Below, piece by piece: positions 44,201-55,752 of a stretch of 64,000 bases of DNA. Numbering within the stretch: the stretch's first letter is position 1; each line of letters opens with the position of its first letter. The notes below the pieces were generated by a model. It had not been told where the DNA came from and made no database searches. It saw nothing but the letters and a program-made list of their open reading frames with translations. The stretch lies in assembly GCA_003024175.1 (NCBI GenBank), contig MDYQ01000060.1:1-64000 (forward strand), given 5' to 3'. The DNA comes from Planoprotostelium fungivorum. Its lineage: Eukaryota > Evosea > Variosea > Cavosteliida > Cavosteliaceae. The position numbers were made by a program, and so were the translations under genes.

Positions 44201-45323
44201 TTTTCCATCTTGAGTCTGAAGAATCCAACGCAATTGAAGGGCTCTCTATTGAACTCAGTTTATCCCATACTACCTCGCTTCGTGATGAAATGCTCCATCA
44301 TTCAGATGGTGAGTTCTTTCAATCGAAGATCGAATCTGATCGTACATGGTAGATCAGATTGGCACCACAGTTAGTCGAACTTTTGATGATTCACGACGAC
44401 CCCGAAGTGCAGATCTCGCTCTTGGATAGTACAAATAAGATCTTATCTCATCTAGTTCAAACCATCAAGGATAAGTATGCGAAACCTTCCATCGACAAGT
44501 GAGTGAATCTCGTCAAATTTCGTCTGACGCTGGTAGGGGTGTGACGACCAATTTCTCCAAGATCTCAGATTTTATGGTGAACAAGATCTTGTATCTCATG
44601 GAGAATAAGACACTAGAGACCGTCATCATCCGGAAGGTGGATTTCGCCTCCACCTCTTCATCCTCTTAATCTTCATTTAGGTCCTTGATGTCCTCTACTG
44701 GTTGAATGTTCTGTGGAGAGATTTCCGCTATCTCAATCCCATCTGCAGATACATTGCAAAGAGCATGAACCAGGACGTCATCTTGAATGCCCTCTCTACG
44801 AAGCAGGCCGACTCCAACAGCTTACAGATCCTCTCGAACGACATTCGAGTTTCACCTCAGATGTTAGAATCTGCCGATACAAGTAAGTTTCTGATCATCA
44901 TCATCGTCTTGATCTCTCATCATCATCATCTTGATCTCACATCATCATCAGCCGAGGGGGACTTCTCCTTAGATGAAGATGCGCCGTCTGATCCATTGGC
45001 AACGATCGTTCAAGACACGACAGAGAGCTTCGACGATGACGATTGGGACGACAGTGGGGACATGAACGTCACAGTCAACATCAAAGAGTTCTCCTCTTTC
45101 CTGTGTAAATTGAGCAGCCTGAAGGGAAACATTGTAGAACAGTCGAACCAGAAGAACTTGTGTTCGTCTCTGGGTATAGGTGAGGAAGAACCGATGGAAC
45201 GATGATGATGACGATGAATCAGACTCGTGTCAAGCGAAGAGCTACCAGAAGAAGTTGGCAGATATTCCACCAGCGGATCGTAACACCATCAACTGGCTCG
45301 TGACATCATCCGTCCTCGTCTGA
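41278..45323 (+). CDS. large HEAT/ARM-like repeat protein
   Basis: About 1,100 residues, at least 14 short introns. MTNESSKSVLDLLEELTSPS opens a helical-repeat protein with segments typical of HEAT/ARM folds: SLTDVWSAIRKKCYSGLCAV, NPQLSIREYAIQAFNSFLV, SHPASTVRQVCSGAFRSLMV, DDPEVQISLLDSTNKILSHL. A less conserved Ser/Pro linker (SPQSRRISPSIGD, SPSRSILTGS) sits in the middle, and a very acidic stretch (ESFDDDDWDDSGDMNV) lies close to the C-terminus, which ends NTINWLVTSSVLV. Such proteins act as scaffolds or transport adaptors. I cannot place it in a named family. The short divergent promoter (120 bp) is shared with the orphan at 40518-41157. Confidence 0.75.
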
Positions 45324-45383
45324 TCACGATGACGCGCGATTCAATTTTCCCGAGTTGGAATAAACGTTCAACTCTTTCTTTTA

Positions 45384-46915
45384 TTACAAGTTGATGACAC
45401 GAGAGAGTTTCTGAATGCGGTTCAGCATGAGATCGCCCTGCTTGATGGTCGATTGGTACTGGGCGTTCTTGCTGTCGGGTCTGTTTGTCTCTACAATGCC
45501 TCCCACTTTGTCGATCTTGGCGTGAAGTCTACCCGATGCGATGAATCTCGACAACTCCCTGACATTTCGTGAGTACGACTGGTTTTAAGGTTTAAGAGGA
45601 TCGGAAACTCACTTGTCCAAAAAGTTGGGAGATACGCCGAAAGCGTTGGCCATGTTGGTCAATTGGACGCTCTTGTATGATTCCAACATCTGAGAGTAAG
45701 CCAGCACTCTCATTTCCTTTGAAAAGTATTCTGCGTGTGCTGAGAGGTATCTGTTCCTCTTCATGACATCCGTGATGTCGGCTGATGAAGATGAATCAAA
45801 GGTGATGATGAGAGGTGTGAGGATGTGAGAGTGGATGGAAAGAGATATCTCACCAAGAGCAACGAGGAAGGGAGCGTAATTGCACTCGTAGAAGGACTTC
45901 AAAAGTGTCTGCAAGTTGGGAATGTTTCCGATCGATGTCAGGATCTCTGGTGCATTGATGACCTTTAGAGATGAGACGATCGTGTACATCATCACGATCA
46001 CCTTGTTCTTGATGGTGACTCTATCGAGAGCAACGGTGCACATCAGTACCGTGTAGAAGATGAAAGTGTCGTAGTCCAGCAGTTCGACGGCAGTGAAGGT
46101 GGAGATGGTGTCTAAGAACAGGAGCGCGGATTTCTTGAATTCGCGAATGGACATGAGGTAGAGGGCTTCGTATACCTTCAGTCTGTTTCTTCTGTCCCAG
46201 TCGCTTCCTTGCTCGATCATGCTGTGATCGCTCCATCAGATGAAGCACAATGAAGGGTCATCATGAACAATGGTGAAGGTGTATCGTGATGGTGATGACA
46301 AGAGACGCACCTCTTCGCTTGGTCGAGGTGGCGTTTGATGAGGGTGTGGTCGTTCCAGAAGAGACCGATTCTGAACATGTTGAAGACGATGTCGAGCTTC
46401 TGTCCGAAACCGATAGTCTTCTCTAATGTCAACTTGTATTGGCTGATGGCCTTTTCCTATTTCACTTTGAGATGGACCGTATCATTCAATTCACGAGACG
46501 ACTTACCTTCTCTCCAATTCTGCTGAAGAAAGCGGCCTTAGCCTCCATAGCGTCTCTCACTTCACTCTCACCCAAGTTCTCCTGTGCATCTTTGATCTTG
46601 TCATCGAGTGTCTTGAGTGTCTCCTCGTTGGCCTTTCTCGCCGTGTTCACCAACTCTGTGTCTTCTGACCATCCTAATTCTGAAGCTACGATCTGATAGA
46701 ATGGCAAAACGTCTGATATCATTCAGATATCGTCACAATACATCGTGTATGATTACAGAAACAATCAACGACTCACTGTCCGCCTTAATAGCGGCCAAAA
46801 GTTTCGACTTGATCTCAGCCTTCTCTGCGTCTGAGATGAACTTCTGATGTAACAGAAAACGATACTCGGACAGAGTCTGATTGGGTAGGTTCTCGGGGGC
46901 AGCGTCTATTTCCAT
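45384..46915 (-). CDS. PSMD6: 26S proteasome regulatory subunit RPN7
   Basis: Lid subunit of the 19S regulatory particle. [20 protein letters not shown] opens the N-terminal helical domain, followed by [33 protein letters not shown] (TPR-like), [60 protein letters not shown] and the PCI winged-helix part ([40 protein letters not shown]). The end LSRVINL lies at 45387. Length, about 385 residues, and domain order match RPN7 across its whole length. The gene converges with the HEAT-like gene with only 60 bp between stops. Confidence 0.95.
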
Positions 46916-46934
46916 GTGTATCTCTCTTTGTCCT

Positions 46935-47117
46935 TCAATAATTTGAAGATGCTTCCTCTTTCATCGTCACCCTGACGTCACCAATGTCATCGTTGTAGTT
47001 TCTCAAATTATTAATAATTTTCGCTCCTTTCATCTTTTCTACTCGTGAGACAACTCGCACTGCATTATCTACCTTTTCTGACTGTGAGTTCTTCAGTCTG
47101 GCAGCAGATTGCTGCAT
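46935..47117 (-). CDS. doubtful short ORF upstream of RPN7
   Basis: A 60-residue frame (MQQSAARLKNSQSEKVDNAV ...) in the 280-bp gap between RPN7 and CacyBP. It extends upstream in frame without a Met (TLDRDESELVASDH). It might be a small gene or an alternative 3' exon of CacyBP, reached by splicing from the codon before the Trp of ETKWF, but nothing recognisable supports it. Confidence 0.25.
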   Translation of the reverse strand: MQQSAARLKNSQSEKVDNAVRVVSRVEKMKGAKIINNLRNYNDDIGDVRVTMKEEASSNY

Positions 47118-47196
47118 GTGATCTGATGCAACGAGCTCACTCTCATCTCGATCTAGTGTCCTGATGATGAGAAGAGCGAGAAACCAGTTGACGCAC

Positions 47197-47853
47197 TCAT
47201 TTATTCAACAAAGAAAACCACTTGGTCTCCTTATCCAACTTGTGCAGAGTGACGATGATCTTACTCTTCAGACAGCGGTGGGTCGACTTTGTGGGGTCGA
47301 TCTTCTCCTTCAGATTGGAGATCTTGAGTTGATGATGTTCCTTCTTGAAATCACTCAACAAGAGATCGAAGCCTCTCTCTGCAAAGGTGCAGTTGATCTT
47401 CTCGGCGAGGACTTCCCCCACTTCCTCCTTTGAGTCACCGACTTTGGCATACTCGATGTAAACTCTGATGGACCGTGTGAATCACACGAGGATGTGTTGG
47501 CGATCACTCACTTGATTTTCTCTCCATCGTCTAGCCATGAGTAATTGATGATCTGCTTGTATGTGGGAGCGGTGGGAACAGTTATGGTGACCTTCTCGAG
47601 CAGCTCTGGCATTCCAACCTTTGGAATCGATTTAGAGACATTTGGATGCCAGTAGTAGTAAGACTTGTCTCCTTTCGATTTATAAGATGCTTCGGTGTAA
47701 GACATCTGTCCCTGTTCATTCCATTAGACAATCGTCTTGCCACGTGGGATGCATTTCGAATGGTGATGAGACAATCACCGGAGAGAAAAACAAATGCCAC
47801 CTATTCTACCTGCTCTTCATTCGTCACCTCAGCCTTCACTTCTTCTGTAGACA
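47197..47853 (-). CDS. CACYBP: CacyBP/SIP-like CS-domain protein
   Basis: An adaptor linking SIAH-type ubiquitin ligases and the Skp1 system in animals. A short N-terminal exon (MSTEEVKAEVTNEEQ) is joined by a roughly 130-nt intron to MSYTEASYKSKGDKSYYYW. The CS domain reads IINYSWLDDGEKIKVYIEYA, then INCTFAERGFDLLLSDF, HQLKISNLKEKIDPTKS, IIVTLHKLDKETKWFSLL, matching calcyclin-binding protein strand by strand (SFDLLV, LLKPI, RW--L). The N-terminal SIAH-interacting helices and the C-terminal SGS part of animal CacyBP are short or missing. It is therefore possibly just a CS co-chaperone. Confidence 0.72.
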
Positions 47854-47939
47854 TGTTTCGCCCTTTGTATCACCGCCTCTCAATGGATGTTTGTGGTGAC
47901 CCGAAATATTAAACTATAAATATCATTAATTCCTCCATT

Positions 47940-48541
47940 ATGAAGTTTCCACGACTTTCACCACTTTCAATCAACAAGCTCAAATCTACCACCATTGGGA
48001 GTCATCACACGACAGCATCTGTCGATGATAATCTTGTCGAAAGTCTTTACAGTTACGATCACTTGAACAACCTCGAAGAGCCTGAAAGCCTGCGGAGTGC
48101 AGTAGAGAGGACTGACGTCATCCACAGTGCTTTCAACCACGAAAACATCGCCACTCGCTTCGCTCAATCTGCCGCAGGGGATCTCGCAGTCACCAAGTTT
48201 ATCGGTGAGCTGCTGAAGGGTAGCAACAAGCCGTTCATCATCACACACGGACTCTTAGTCGCAAAGTCCGGCATCGAACTATTGGAGGCCGACGCGGGAG
48301 AGTCCACCGGCTTTGCCGCCATCCGAGCCGAGTGATGGAGGAACTCGCACATCATCTTCTTCGTCAGGCTCGTGCTGATGTTCAGATCGATCAGATGACC
48401 AAAGAATCCAAAGTGCTTTCCCCCTTCTCTGATGGAATCGATGCCACGGCTAGACCGGTCTTTCTACTGATCAGCTCGGCCATCGCTTTCATGGAAGTGA
48501 AGCTGTTGACCACGTGTATGCGACTGCCAGCCGGCGCCTAG
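47940..48541 (+). pseudogene. decayed NAD-dependent epimerase/dehydratase (SDR) gene
   Basis: The frame from 47940 contains EEPESLRSAVERTDVIHSAF then NHENIATRFAQ and KFIGELLKGSNKPFIITHGL, which align with the middle of bacterial- and fungal-type SDR epimerases (D-(S/D)LR-AV--(A/T)DVIH-AFNH, LAGSNRPFVVTSG). The N-terminal Rossmann GxxGxxG motif is absent, the frame stops at 48335, and an overlapping frame from 48332 continues with weak similarity (ARPVFLLISSAIAFMEVKLL). TATA-like ATAAATA lies 25-30 bp upstream of the ATG. It could be a shortened expressed protein, but loss of the cofactor motif and the break suggest a relic. It is divergent from CacyBP. Confidence 0.45.
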
Positions 48542-50185
48542 AGCGGCGACGTAAGCTGCTAAATAGCATGCAAGTGGTGTGTCCTCATTGTGACTCTCTA
48601 TTCACTCCGCCGCGATTCGCAGACGGGTCGAAAAGATAAATTGTTTCATCAGCAGATCTTATACCTGTAGTTGATGAGTTCTCGTGTCGATCATTTAGAG
48701 ATGCTCAGACACAAGGATAGTTCATCATCAGTCTCGAGAAAGAAGAAGACAGATTCGATTCAGTTCGATTTATTCAAAGTTGGGCCTTCGTGCGTGTGAA
48801 CGTCTCGATGCACACTGAAGAAAGAAGAAGGAACGCCGATGCTCTACCTGGGCTGGGTACGGCCATACTCCGTACACCACAGCCTCGTCAGACACTCGCC
48901 TGCCTTTCTCGTAGAGACCCTCGAAGGGTGTCTCCACTCCGGCCAGAATCAAACACTTTCGTGTATCATCTTCTGTGCGGTCGAGCCGAGGGCATACAAT
49001 TTTCTGCCCGAAGGCAATACTGGCCGTACATCTCTCGTTCGTTTGTCGGTCTGACTCCTGGTAGCAGCCTCGTCACCTCACTTCGCCAACTCAGGGCCAA
49101 CAGTGTGTGATCATCCTCGAAAGGAGAGCAGAGCTACTTGTGATCACTGTCGTTTGAGAGGGTCGTTGGAGGTGGCTATAGACACGTTCTTGTCTTGTCT
49201 CTCGTGCAAAAGAGGCTCCTGTTGAAGGTGTTGAGCCCGTAGGATGGATACTCATTCCAATGGAAATGTTGTCTCAGTCGGTGGGGGCAGTCAAGAGTTT
49301 GGCTTTCGAAGGGTTGCCAGTGAGAGGCCAAAGAGGTGATGAGCCCGTGTGCTCTTGATCAGAAGTGGTTGTGGAGTTCTTGTGGACTGGTGCGTTCTAC
49401 CGTTGCGATTTGTGTCTCAAAGGAGATCCTCGATAAGATATTCCATCGTTGTTGTGGCTGTCTACCTTTGTGGTTGCTGCTTTATGTGCCGAGCAGAAAA
49501 TGATTTGCCGGTGCCTCAAACTGGTAAATCCTCTCTTTTCATCAGCTTACCGCGTTTTTGACGTTTAACAAACGCAACTTTCAAAAAAAAGTTGAGGAAT
49601 TTCAAGTCACGTGACTGGGATTCCGCCCTTCTCATCCGGTCTACGCGTTGCATCTCCTCTTGTTGGTCATGAGAGTCTGCGAAGGCACCCGTGATCACCA
49701 TCAGATCTTACGCAATCACGATAATCCTCCTCTGTTTGAAGTGATTAGATCGTGGATGATGTCTTCACCTCTGCACCGTAGAATAGTTCCTTGCTCTCAT
49801 GCTATTTCCTTCGAATCCTTAGTGTCGCGATCCTCCACTCGTTCACATCGGTCAATCAGACAACGAATTCATCTTCACACCATCTTCGAAGCACGACCGA
49901 TCACGATGAGAAATGGCGCGTGCACGCGTGGAAGAGGTGAACGCTTGACCGTTCATTTTATTGCATTCTATACATTGCATTCCATAGATGTTGCCCGAGA
50001 TGTTGTGGGAATGATGACGGTCGTGATACCATTGGACGTTGTCCATGTGTGTGTCGATGGAACACTACTACTGGTAAGATGGAGTGGGCTTCTTTCTTCT
50101 CGTGAAACACATTCCCATTCTCTTCATCACTCTTACAAATCACAGCGTAAATCCAATAGAAAACTTTATGGAATTACAACAAGAT
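48542..50185. other. gene-poor region with coding-like scraps
   Basis: No intact gene recognised in 1.6 kb, unusual for this window. The minus strand at 48770-48980 has a coding-like stretch (ILAGVETPFEGLYEKGRRVS, then EAVVYGVWPYPAQ), and near 49230-49290 WNEYPSYGLNTF. The plus-strand 183-residue frame at 49648-50199 has biased, unconvincing composition. A small hairpin CAACTTTCAAAAAAAAGTTG lies near 49575. Decay of one or two former genes is the simplest reading. Confidence 0.4.
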
Positions 50186-52713
50186 CTAGTAGTCCATGAC
50201 ACCAGAGAAGGGGTTGAAGTTTCTGTACTGTCCGTAACCCTCGATATCGGGTCCGTTGGTGTTGGCGTTGGTGGTCTGTCCGTTGTTCTTCACGCTGACT
50301 CTGACGGCTCCAGTTCCTCCGTAGCTGACGCACCAGGTATCGGTGGTGCCGGAGATGGTGTGCCAGTTGTCTCTTCCACCTGTGGAGGTCAACGATGATC
50401 TACAACGAGCCAAGGAGACTCACCGATGTTGACGTTGACTTGAGCTCCGGGGTTGGCGGAGATGGCGTGCATGCTGACACAGTCGTTGGGCTAAAAATAG
50501 AGTGAGCTTGGTGGAGGCTGAGAATAGACTCACGGTCCAGTTCATGGTGAGGGCTCCTCTGTCGTCGTTTCTGTCTTGGTTGGTGGCGTGTCTTCTGTAT
50601 GACCAGTAGACGCTGTTCTTGGATGGCTGAGAGCCTCCGGTCTTGAACCAGTTGGCGTAGTAGGCGGTCATTCCCTGGGAAGGGGTGAGTATGTGCGTAA
50701 CGTACGTAGAAATAGCGGCTCACCCAGAAACCAGCGTGGAATTGTCCGTTGGTATAGAAGTCGGAGGCATCGAAAGTCTGTGCAAAGTCAGTGCTGTGTT
50801 GGATTTCCATTCGAATGAAAAGCTCACGTGTCCGGCATCTAGGAGAGGAGTGATGTATGAAGACTCAGAGTAATCGTTCCAGGTGATGACTTCGACAAAT
50901 TGAGCCGAAGACTGTCACGCGTCAAACGTGGCTCGTTGTAGATGGATGTCACCTTGATGGCCTGCTGCCAGCGGATGGCGTAGATGTTCTCGTCTCCGTC
51001 GGAGGTTCCCTGGGGCCAGACCCAGTTCTTACCCCACTGAGGCAAGTGGCAGAAGAACCATGGAGCGACACCAACCATGTACTGCTTTCCTCCCGATTGG
51101 CTCATGAGTCCGTTGTCACGGTCAGAAGAGGATTGTTTTCCCCAAGCGTCCCATCCAAAGAGACAGTCCACGTTGGAGTACCTAAGACAATGAGTGGGTG
51201 TGTGGATAGAGGATGGACTCACTGCTGGTAGCTGTTGGGGAAGAAGTTGGGGCAGAGGTACAAGTTCTTGTTGACTCTCTATCGCATGACGTCAGCTTGA
51301 GACTTGAAGTTCAAGATAGAGGTTCTCACGTTCTTCCAGTTTCCCCATGCGTTGTTGTCCATACCTCCAAAGTTGGCGTAGAAGGTGGAGACGAAGGGAC
51401 GTCCGTTGTACTTGAAGTAGGCAGAGTTGTCGGCGAAGGAGTTCATCCAGTCAGTCATACCGTCCCAGCCATTGCTTCCCCATACTGTCATATCGAAGGA
51501 GACGAAGATCTTGAAGCCAACGTTGTTGGCGGCGGCCAGCATCTGTCCGATCTTATCCTTCTGCCAGCTGTCGGTTCCACAGTTGACGGCGAAGGCATCG
51601 ATGCCGACGGCCTTGGCGAGCTTCATCTCCTTCTCGAAGTAAGACTGGTCGTTGTTGTTGGCGTATCCCATCATGTAGTGAGCGAACACGGCACGACCGT
51701 TGCTGGGCTGGGGGGTGGGGTTCTGAGTTGTGGGGGTGGGTGTGGGGTTCTTGGTGGTAGGGGTGGGGCTCTGGGTGGTGGGGTTGGGAGAGGGTGTCTT
51801 ACCGGTGGAGTAGACAGAGTTTCTCCAGCCAGATCCGCAGCGAGAGGAACCGTCGTTGCACTTCATGTTGCAGTCTGACTCGGGGGCTTGTCCGTAACGG
51901 CCGTAGCTGTTACCACAGAAGCACTGGGTGGAGTATTGGACAGCGAAGTAGCTGAAACCCTGGCAGATGCTGGCGCATTGAGCGACGCTGCCGACGTTCT
52001 CGGTGTACTTTCCGGTCAAATCTCTGTTGCCGTCGTCCTTGTAACAGCCGACGTATTGGTAGCCGTTGGAGGAGGTGGGCTGAGGTTGGGGCTGGGGAGA
52101 GCTTCCGTTGGTGGCGGAGGTGGAGAGGGTGTAAGAGTAAGACTGTCAGAGGATCAGATGTTGAACACGATGAAGAAGGAGGGATGGAAGACTTACGGCG
52201 ACGATGCGGAAAACGACTCCTCCGTTCTGGTCGGCGGTGAAGTTGCAGTTGGGTCCGTTCATACCGACACAACCCCAGTTGACATTGTAAGATCCTCCAA
52301 TGGTGACCTAAGAGTTCATCAGACATCTTCGGGCGGTCGTCCATCGTATCGTATCGGGAATCATTTTGTATGACATACCTTCCAGTTGTAAAGCTTTCCG
52401 GGGCGAAGTCCAGTGACGGTAGCCTTGTATTCACAAGCCTGGGCGTGAGTAGCGGTCATAACTCCCTTGGACTCATCAGCGGCCCAGTTGTTGGCAGATC
52501 CGGCATCTTGAGGCCAGTCTCCGACGGCGCGGTATACCTATTCCATCATCAGTACCTGCATCTTCGGGCGACGGATCCATTCGTTTCGAAATCAGGATCC
52601 AGAACGATATGACATTGACATACCTGATCTCCCCAACCACACTCGGGGTTGTTGGGATAAGCGACCTGCGCGGCGGCGAGGGCCAACACAACCAATAAGA
52701 CGAAAGACCTCAT
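50186..52713 (-). CDS. secreted WSC - GH71 alpha-1,3-glucanase
   Basis: Cleaves alpha-1,3-glucan (mutan), a fungal wall polymer. The signal peptide is MRSFVLLVVLALAAAQVAYP, followed by a beta-rich N-terminal domain (GWGDQVYRAVGDWPQDAGSA ... CVGMNGPNCNF), a WSC carbohydrate-binding domain (YVGCYKDDGNRDL, CASICQGFSYFAVQYSTQCF, CGNSYG, CGSGWRNSVY), a Pro/Thr linker (TPSPNPTTQSPTPTTKNPTP) and the GH71 domain: RAVFAHYMMGYA, AKAVGIDAFAVNCGTDSW, GFKIFVSFDMTVW, FVSTFYANFGG, CLFGWDAWGK, VAPWFFCHLPQWGKNWVWP, EVITWNDYSESSYI. The C-terminal region (NPFSGVMDY at the end) looks like another beta domain. A phagotroph eating fungi would use it for wall digestion (inference). Introns are short, placed mostly between domains. 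Confidence 0.92.
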
Positions 52714-53105
52714 GACTGGGGTCTGTCTCCTTGTCGGATGTAAATCGAATGACCTACCGCCCCCGCTCGTCGTTCCACGCCATCCATTCTCAGCTCGTTG
52801 TAGAATGCCATACCTCGAGGCATCTGTGACAGCTGCATACGCCATTCTGAACAAGAGCCGACAGCGAGCCGCCACACCAGCGGTGAATCGGGCAGCTCCC
52901 TCTCCCTTTAGACCTCGTCCTGGTACTGAGGGGCGGCTGTTCACGGACGGTCGCGAACTCGTTCGCGTGTGGAGGCGAATGGGGTCAGAAGAGGAGGCTG
53001 AAGTTTCCGCATCTCTTTTCGGGTCTTTATTTTGTCAACGCTTTGAAGTTTCTGTCTTCAACATGTGATGTCGATGGAGGAACGATGAAGAAGATGAGAG
53101 GGGTT
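52714..53105. other. intergenic region upstream of the glucanase
   Basis: 392 bp between the start of the glucanase and the stop of SPT20, both on the minus strand. It must contain the glucanase promoter. Frames on the plus strand show no family resemblance. Confidence 0.5.
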
Positions 53106-55646
53106 CTATTGGGGTTGCATCTGTTGGAGTTGTTGCTGTTGCTGGAGCTGTTGCTGCTGGAGTTGCTGCAGTTGTTGTTGTTGCATGAGGTTCATCTGCG
53201 AGTTACCGCGGTACATCAACCTGCCTGTGGGAGGTCAACGATGTGATGACGTCATCTGACGTCACCTCCTGGGCCCGCCATGGTATTCGACGAGTTTCCC
53301 GCCATTTGGTGTCCGAAATTTCCCATAGCATTGGGGTTCATGCTCTGTATGATGATATTGGGACTGTGGACGGTCTGACCGGGCAAGTTGAGTTTCTGCA
53401 CCTGCTCGGGGTGAGTCCCAATTTTAAACTTTAAATCGCCTCACCATCTTTTTATTGTTAGCCAATTGGGCCGCGTCGGGGGCGTTGATGTTTCCCGCCA
53501 TCATCCCAAGAGAAGAATTACTCCTGTTCATTTGGGACATGTGTAGAGGTACACCGGGTAGCTGTCACCGTCAGACGTCCATCCGTCGTCTATACCTCAC
53601 GATCATCTGTGGCTTGTTCTGTGGATTGACCATCTGCTTGCCGTGGACGACCTGCACCGGCCCGGCCTCGCCCTCCGTTTCTTCTGAATGAGAGTCCATG
53701 ACTTGTCCTTCCTTCTCGTAGAGAGATTTGAGTTGCTGCAAGGTCAGATTGGCCGTGGCCGCGTTACCCAGAGGAAATCTGCCTCGTTGTAGATGGGATC
53801 GGGCGGGAAACTCACTCTGTCGTGTCGGTCTGTGAAGTTCGGAGGACGCCAGAGTAACCCGTACTCTGGTGATGATTGAGGTGAAACGAGCAGTATGGTT
53901 TTCCTGGAAAAAGTCAGGAGAAATCGTCGAAATTTCGTTTTGGCGGGAAAATAGATCACCGTTGACGTAGAATCGTAACTTCCGGTTGAGGAGACTGCTC
54001 GGATTTTCCGGCCTCTCGACGACTTTGACGGCGGCGGCGGTGCCTGCGGCGTTGTTGTATTGGTTGATGACCTTGTTGATGGCCTGATGGATCGAATGTT
54101 CCAGGTGGTCGGAGACGTGATGCGTGTTCTCCTTCTTGTTTTGAATGATTTGAAGGAGTTTACTGTGTGGGTCGGTATACGTTTCGTCTTCATGATGTGA
54201 TCTTGTGTGATGATCGATGATGGTGATGGGCATGATAACGATGATGATCATGATGGCCATGCTGACATGATGAAGATGATGACTCACGACGTGGGAGCTG
54301 ATGATGAGGCGGACAGTGGAACGCTAGGAACAAAATGTCTCCTCTTCTTAGGAACGTAATACTTGTGTCGATTGTAGTGAATCAGATTGTTCAGATAGGC
54401 CACCTACCCAGCGTCACCCACCGACTCTTCGCATTCACAGAATTCAGATCACCTCGATAGAAGGATCCAAACAGAGCGGTTCAGACTGAGCGTGAACATA
54501 TTCCCTCTCTGCGGCGATCATCTGACTTGGTTCAGCACACGGGACGCCCAGGGAAACTCTCACGTCATCTACGGACCATCTGTCTCTGTCCTTCGACACG
54601 AGATTGTGTATATCATGAATGAGTGACGACGGTGTCGGTCTCAACAAGACTCGGCGCGTTGTAGTGACGGAGACGTAGACCGGGACGCCCGGTGCGGCCG
54701 GTGGAGGTGAAGCGCTGGGGGGCTGACACGTCGATCAGCTTCTCACTTATCATAGAAGGATCGAGGGCTCACCAGACTCTCTTCTTTTCCCTTCGAATTT
54801 TTCACGGAGATGCCGGGCTTCGCGGCCACTTTGGAGTTCTTCACTCGGGCACGATGAGGTGCGGTAGGTGCTCCAACTCCGGCCGTGTTCGTGTGCTCTT
54901 TCGTCAACTGTTGGGTGTCAATGTGGGAAGCGGGGTTTTATCGATCTACAACAGTGTAGAGAGATGACTCACCCTCTCCATTTCCCCCCTGTGATCGACG
55001 ACATCGACTACGATGCATCCGTCGTACCAATGGACGCTGTTGGCGTTGTGGTTCTCGATGATGTCGACGAGATCGAATGGTATCTCTTGTCGGTTGATGA
55101 AGTCCATCAGGCTGTCTGCGTCTCGGTTGTAAGGATAAGATGGTCCCTGATGCGAGATCAGATTACGAAAATCTCATCGTCCAAGAGGACAATCCATAAC
55201 ATTTGAGATGCACCTGTTCGTCGAGACAAAAATGAGGTATGTACAGGTGGATGGTGAAAGAGGACTTCAATTGGTCCATTCGATCGATCAGCGTCGGCGA
55301 TGGTCTGAATCGGGTATCGGCTGGTGCAGGCCTCGTTACGGCTGCTCTCAACAATTGATCTCCCAAAGAATCTTTTCGATAACCTTCCAATAATCCTTCA
55401 TCTCCCTCTGTGACTTCCTGTATGTCGATTATAGCCGTTGAGATGATTCGAGATCTTCACCGTAGATTGAGCCTTGTTAGATATCTCTTCCCATTTCCTC
55501 TTCAGATGATCGCCCCAACGTCTGGCGAAGGGATTCAGTTTCACATTTTCCGCCGGTTGAGTGGTCGGAGTTGGATTGGGCTCTACGACGACGATTGGAT
55601 CGGTCTGGATGTTCTTGACCGTCTCCTCTTCGATAGATTCCTCCAT
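53106..55646 (-). CDS. SUPT20: SAGA complex subunit SPT20
   Basis: Structural subunit of the SAGA transcription coactivator (yeast Spt20/Ada5, human p38IP). MEESIEEETVKNIQTDPIVV begins an acidic N-terminus. The Spt20 domain shows FTIHLYIPHFCLDEQ, DSLMDFINRQEIPFDLVDII, VHWYDGCIVVDVVDHRGEME, LLRPTPSSLIHDIHNLV and EPLCLDPSIEVAYLNNLIHY then NRHKYY. Later come a basic YYVPKKRRHFVPSVP, a second ordered region (LNRKLRFYVNGD, TSIITRVRVTLASSE), the segment NLTLQQLKSLYEKEGQVMDS, Met/Asn-rich MAGNINAPD and MAGNSSNTM motifs, and a glutamine-rich tail (LMQQQQLQQLQQQQLQ) ending QMQPQ. The polyQ tail and the TTTGGCGGGAAA-bearing intron near 53938 are notable. Full length, about 650 residues. Confidence 0.85.
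54945..54960. repeat. intronic palindrome TCTACAACAGTGTAGA
   Basis: A near-perfect copy of the 35679 palindrome lying just inside the 5' end of an SPT20 intron (minus strand). Confidence 0.75.
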
Positions 55647-55752
55647 GGTGTTTGTATGGAGAAGATGTGATGTGATGCAGCTGTTTTCTGCGAATTTAAA
55701 TTTCGCACATCACATCGCTGCATTCGTTAGGGAAGGAACTGTTTGCACAGAC

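Noticed and set aside
49648-50199. A 183-residue plus-strand frame
   Set aside because: His/Arg/Ser-biased composition, no conserved motif, and it overlaps the end of the glucanase gene.
53290-53505. Two further TTTCCCGCCA matches in SPT20
   Set aside because: They encode the repeated peptide Met-Ala-Gly-Asn in exons, so they were not counted as intron motifs.
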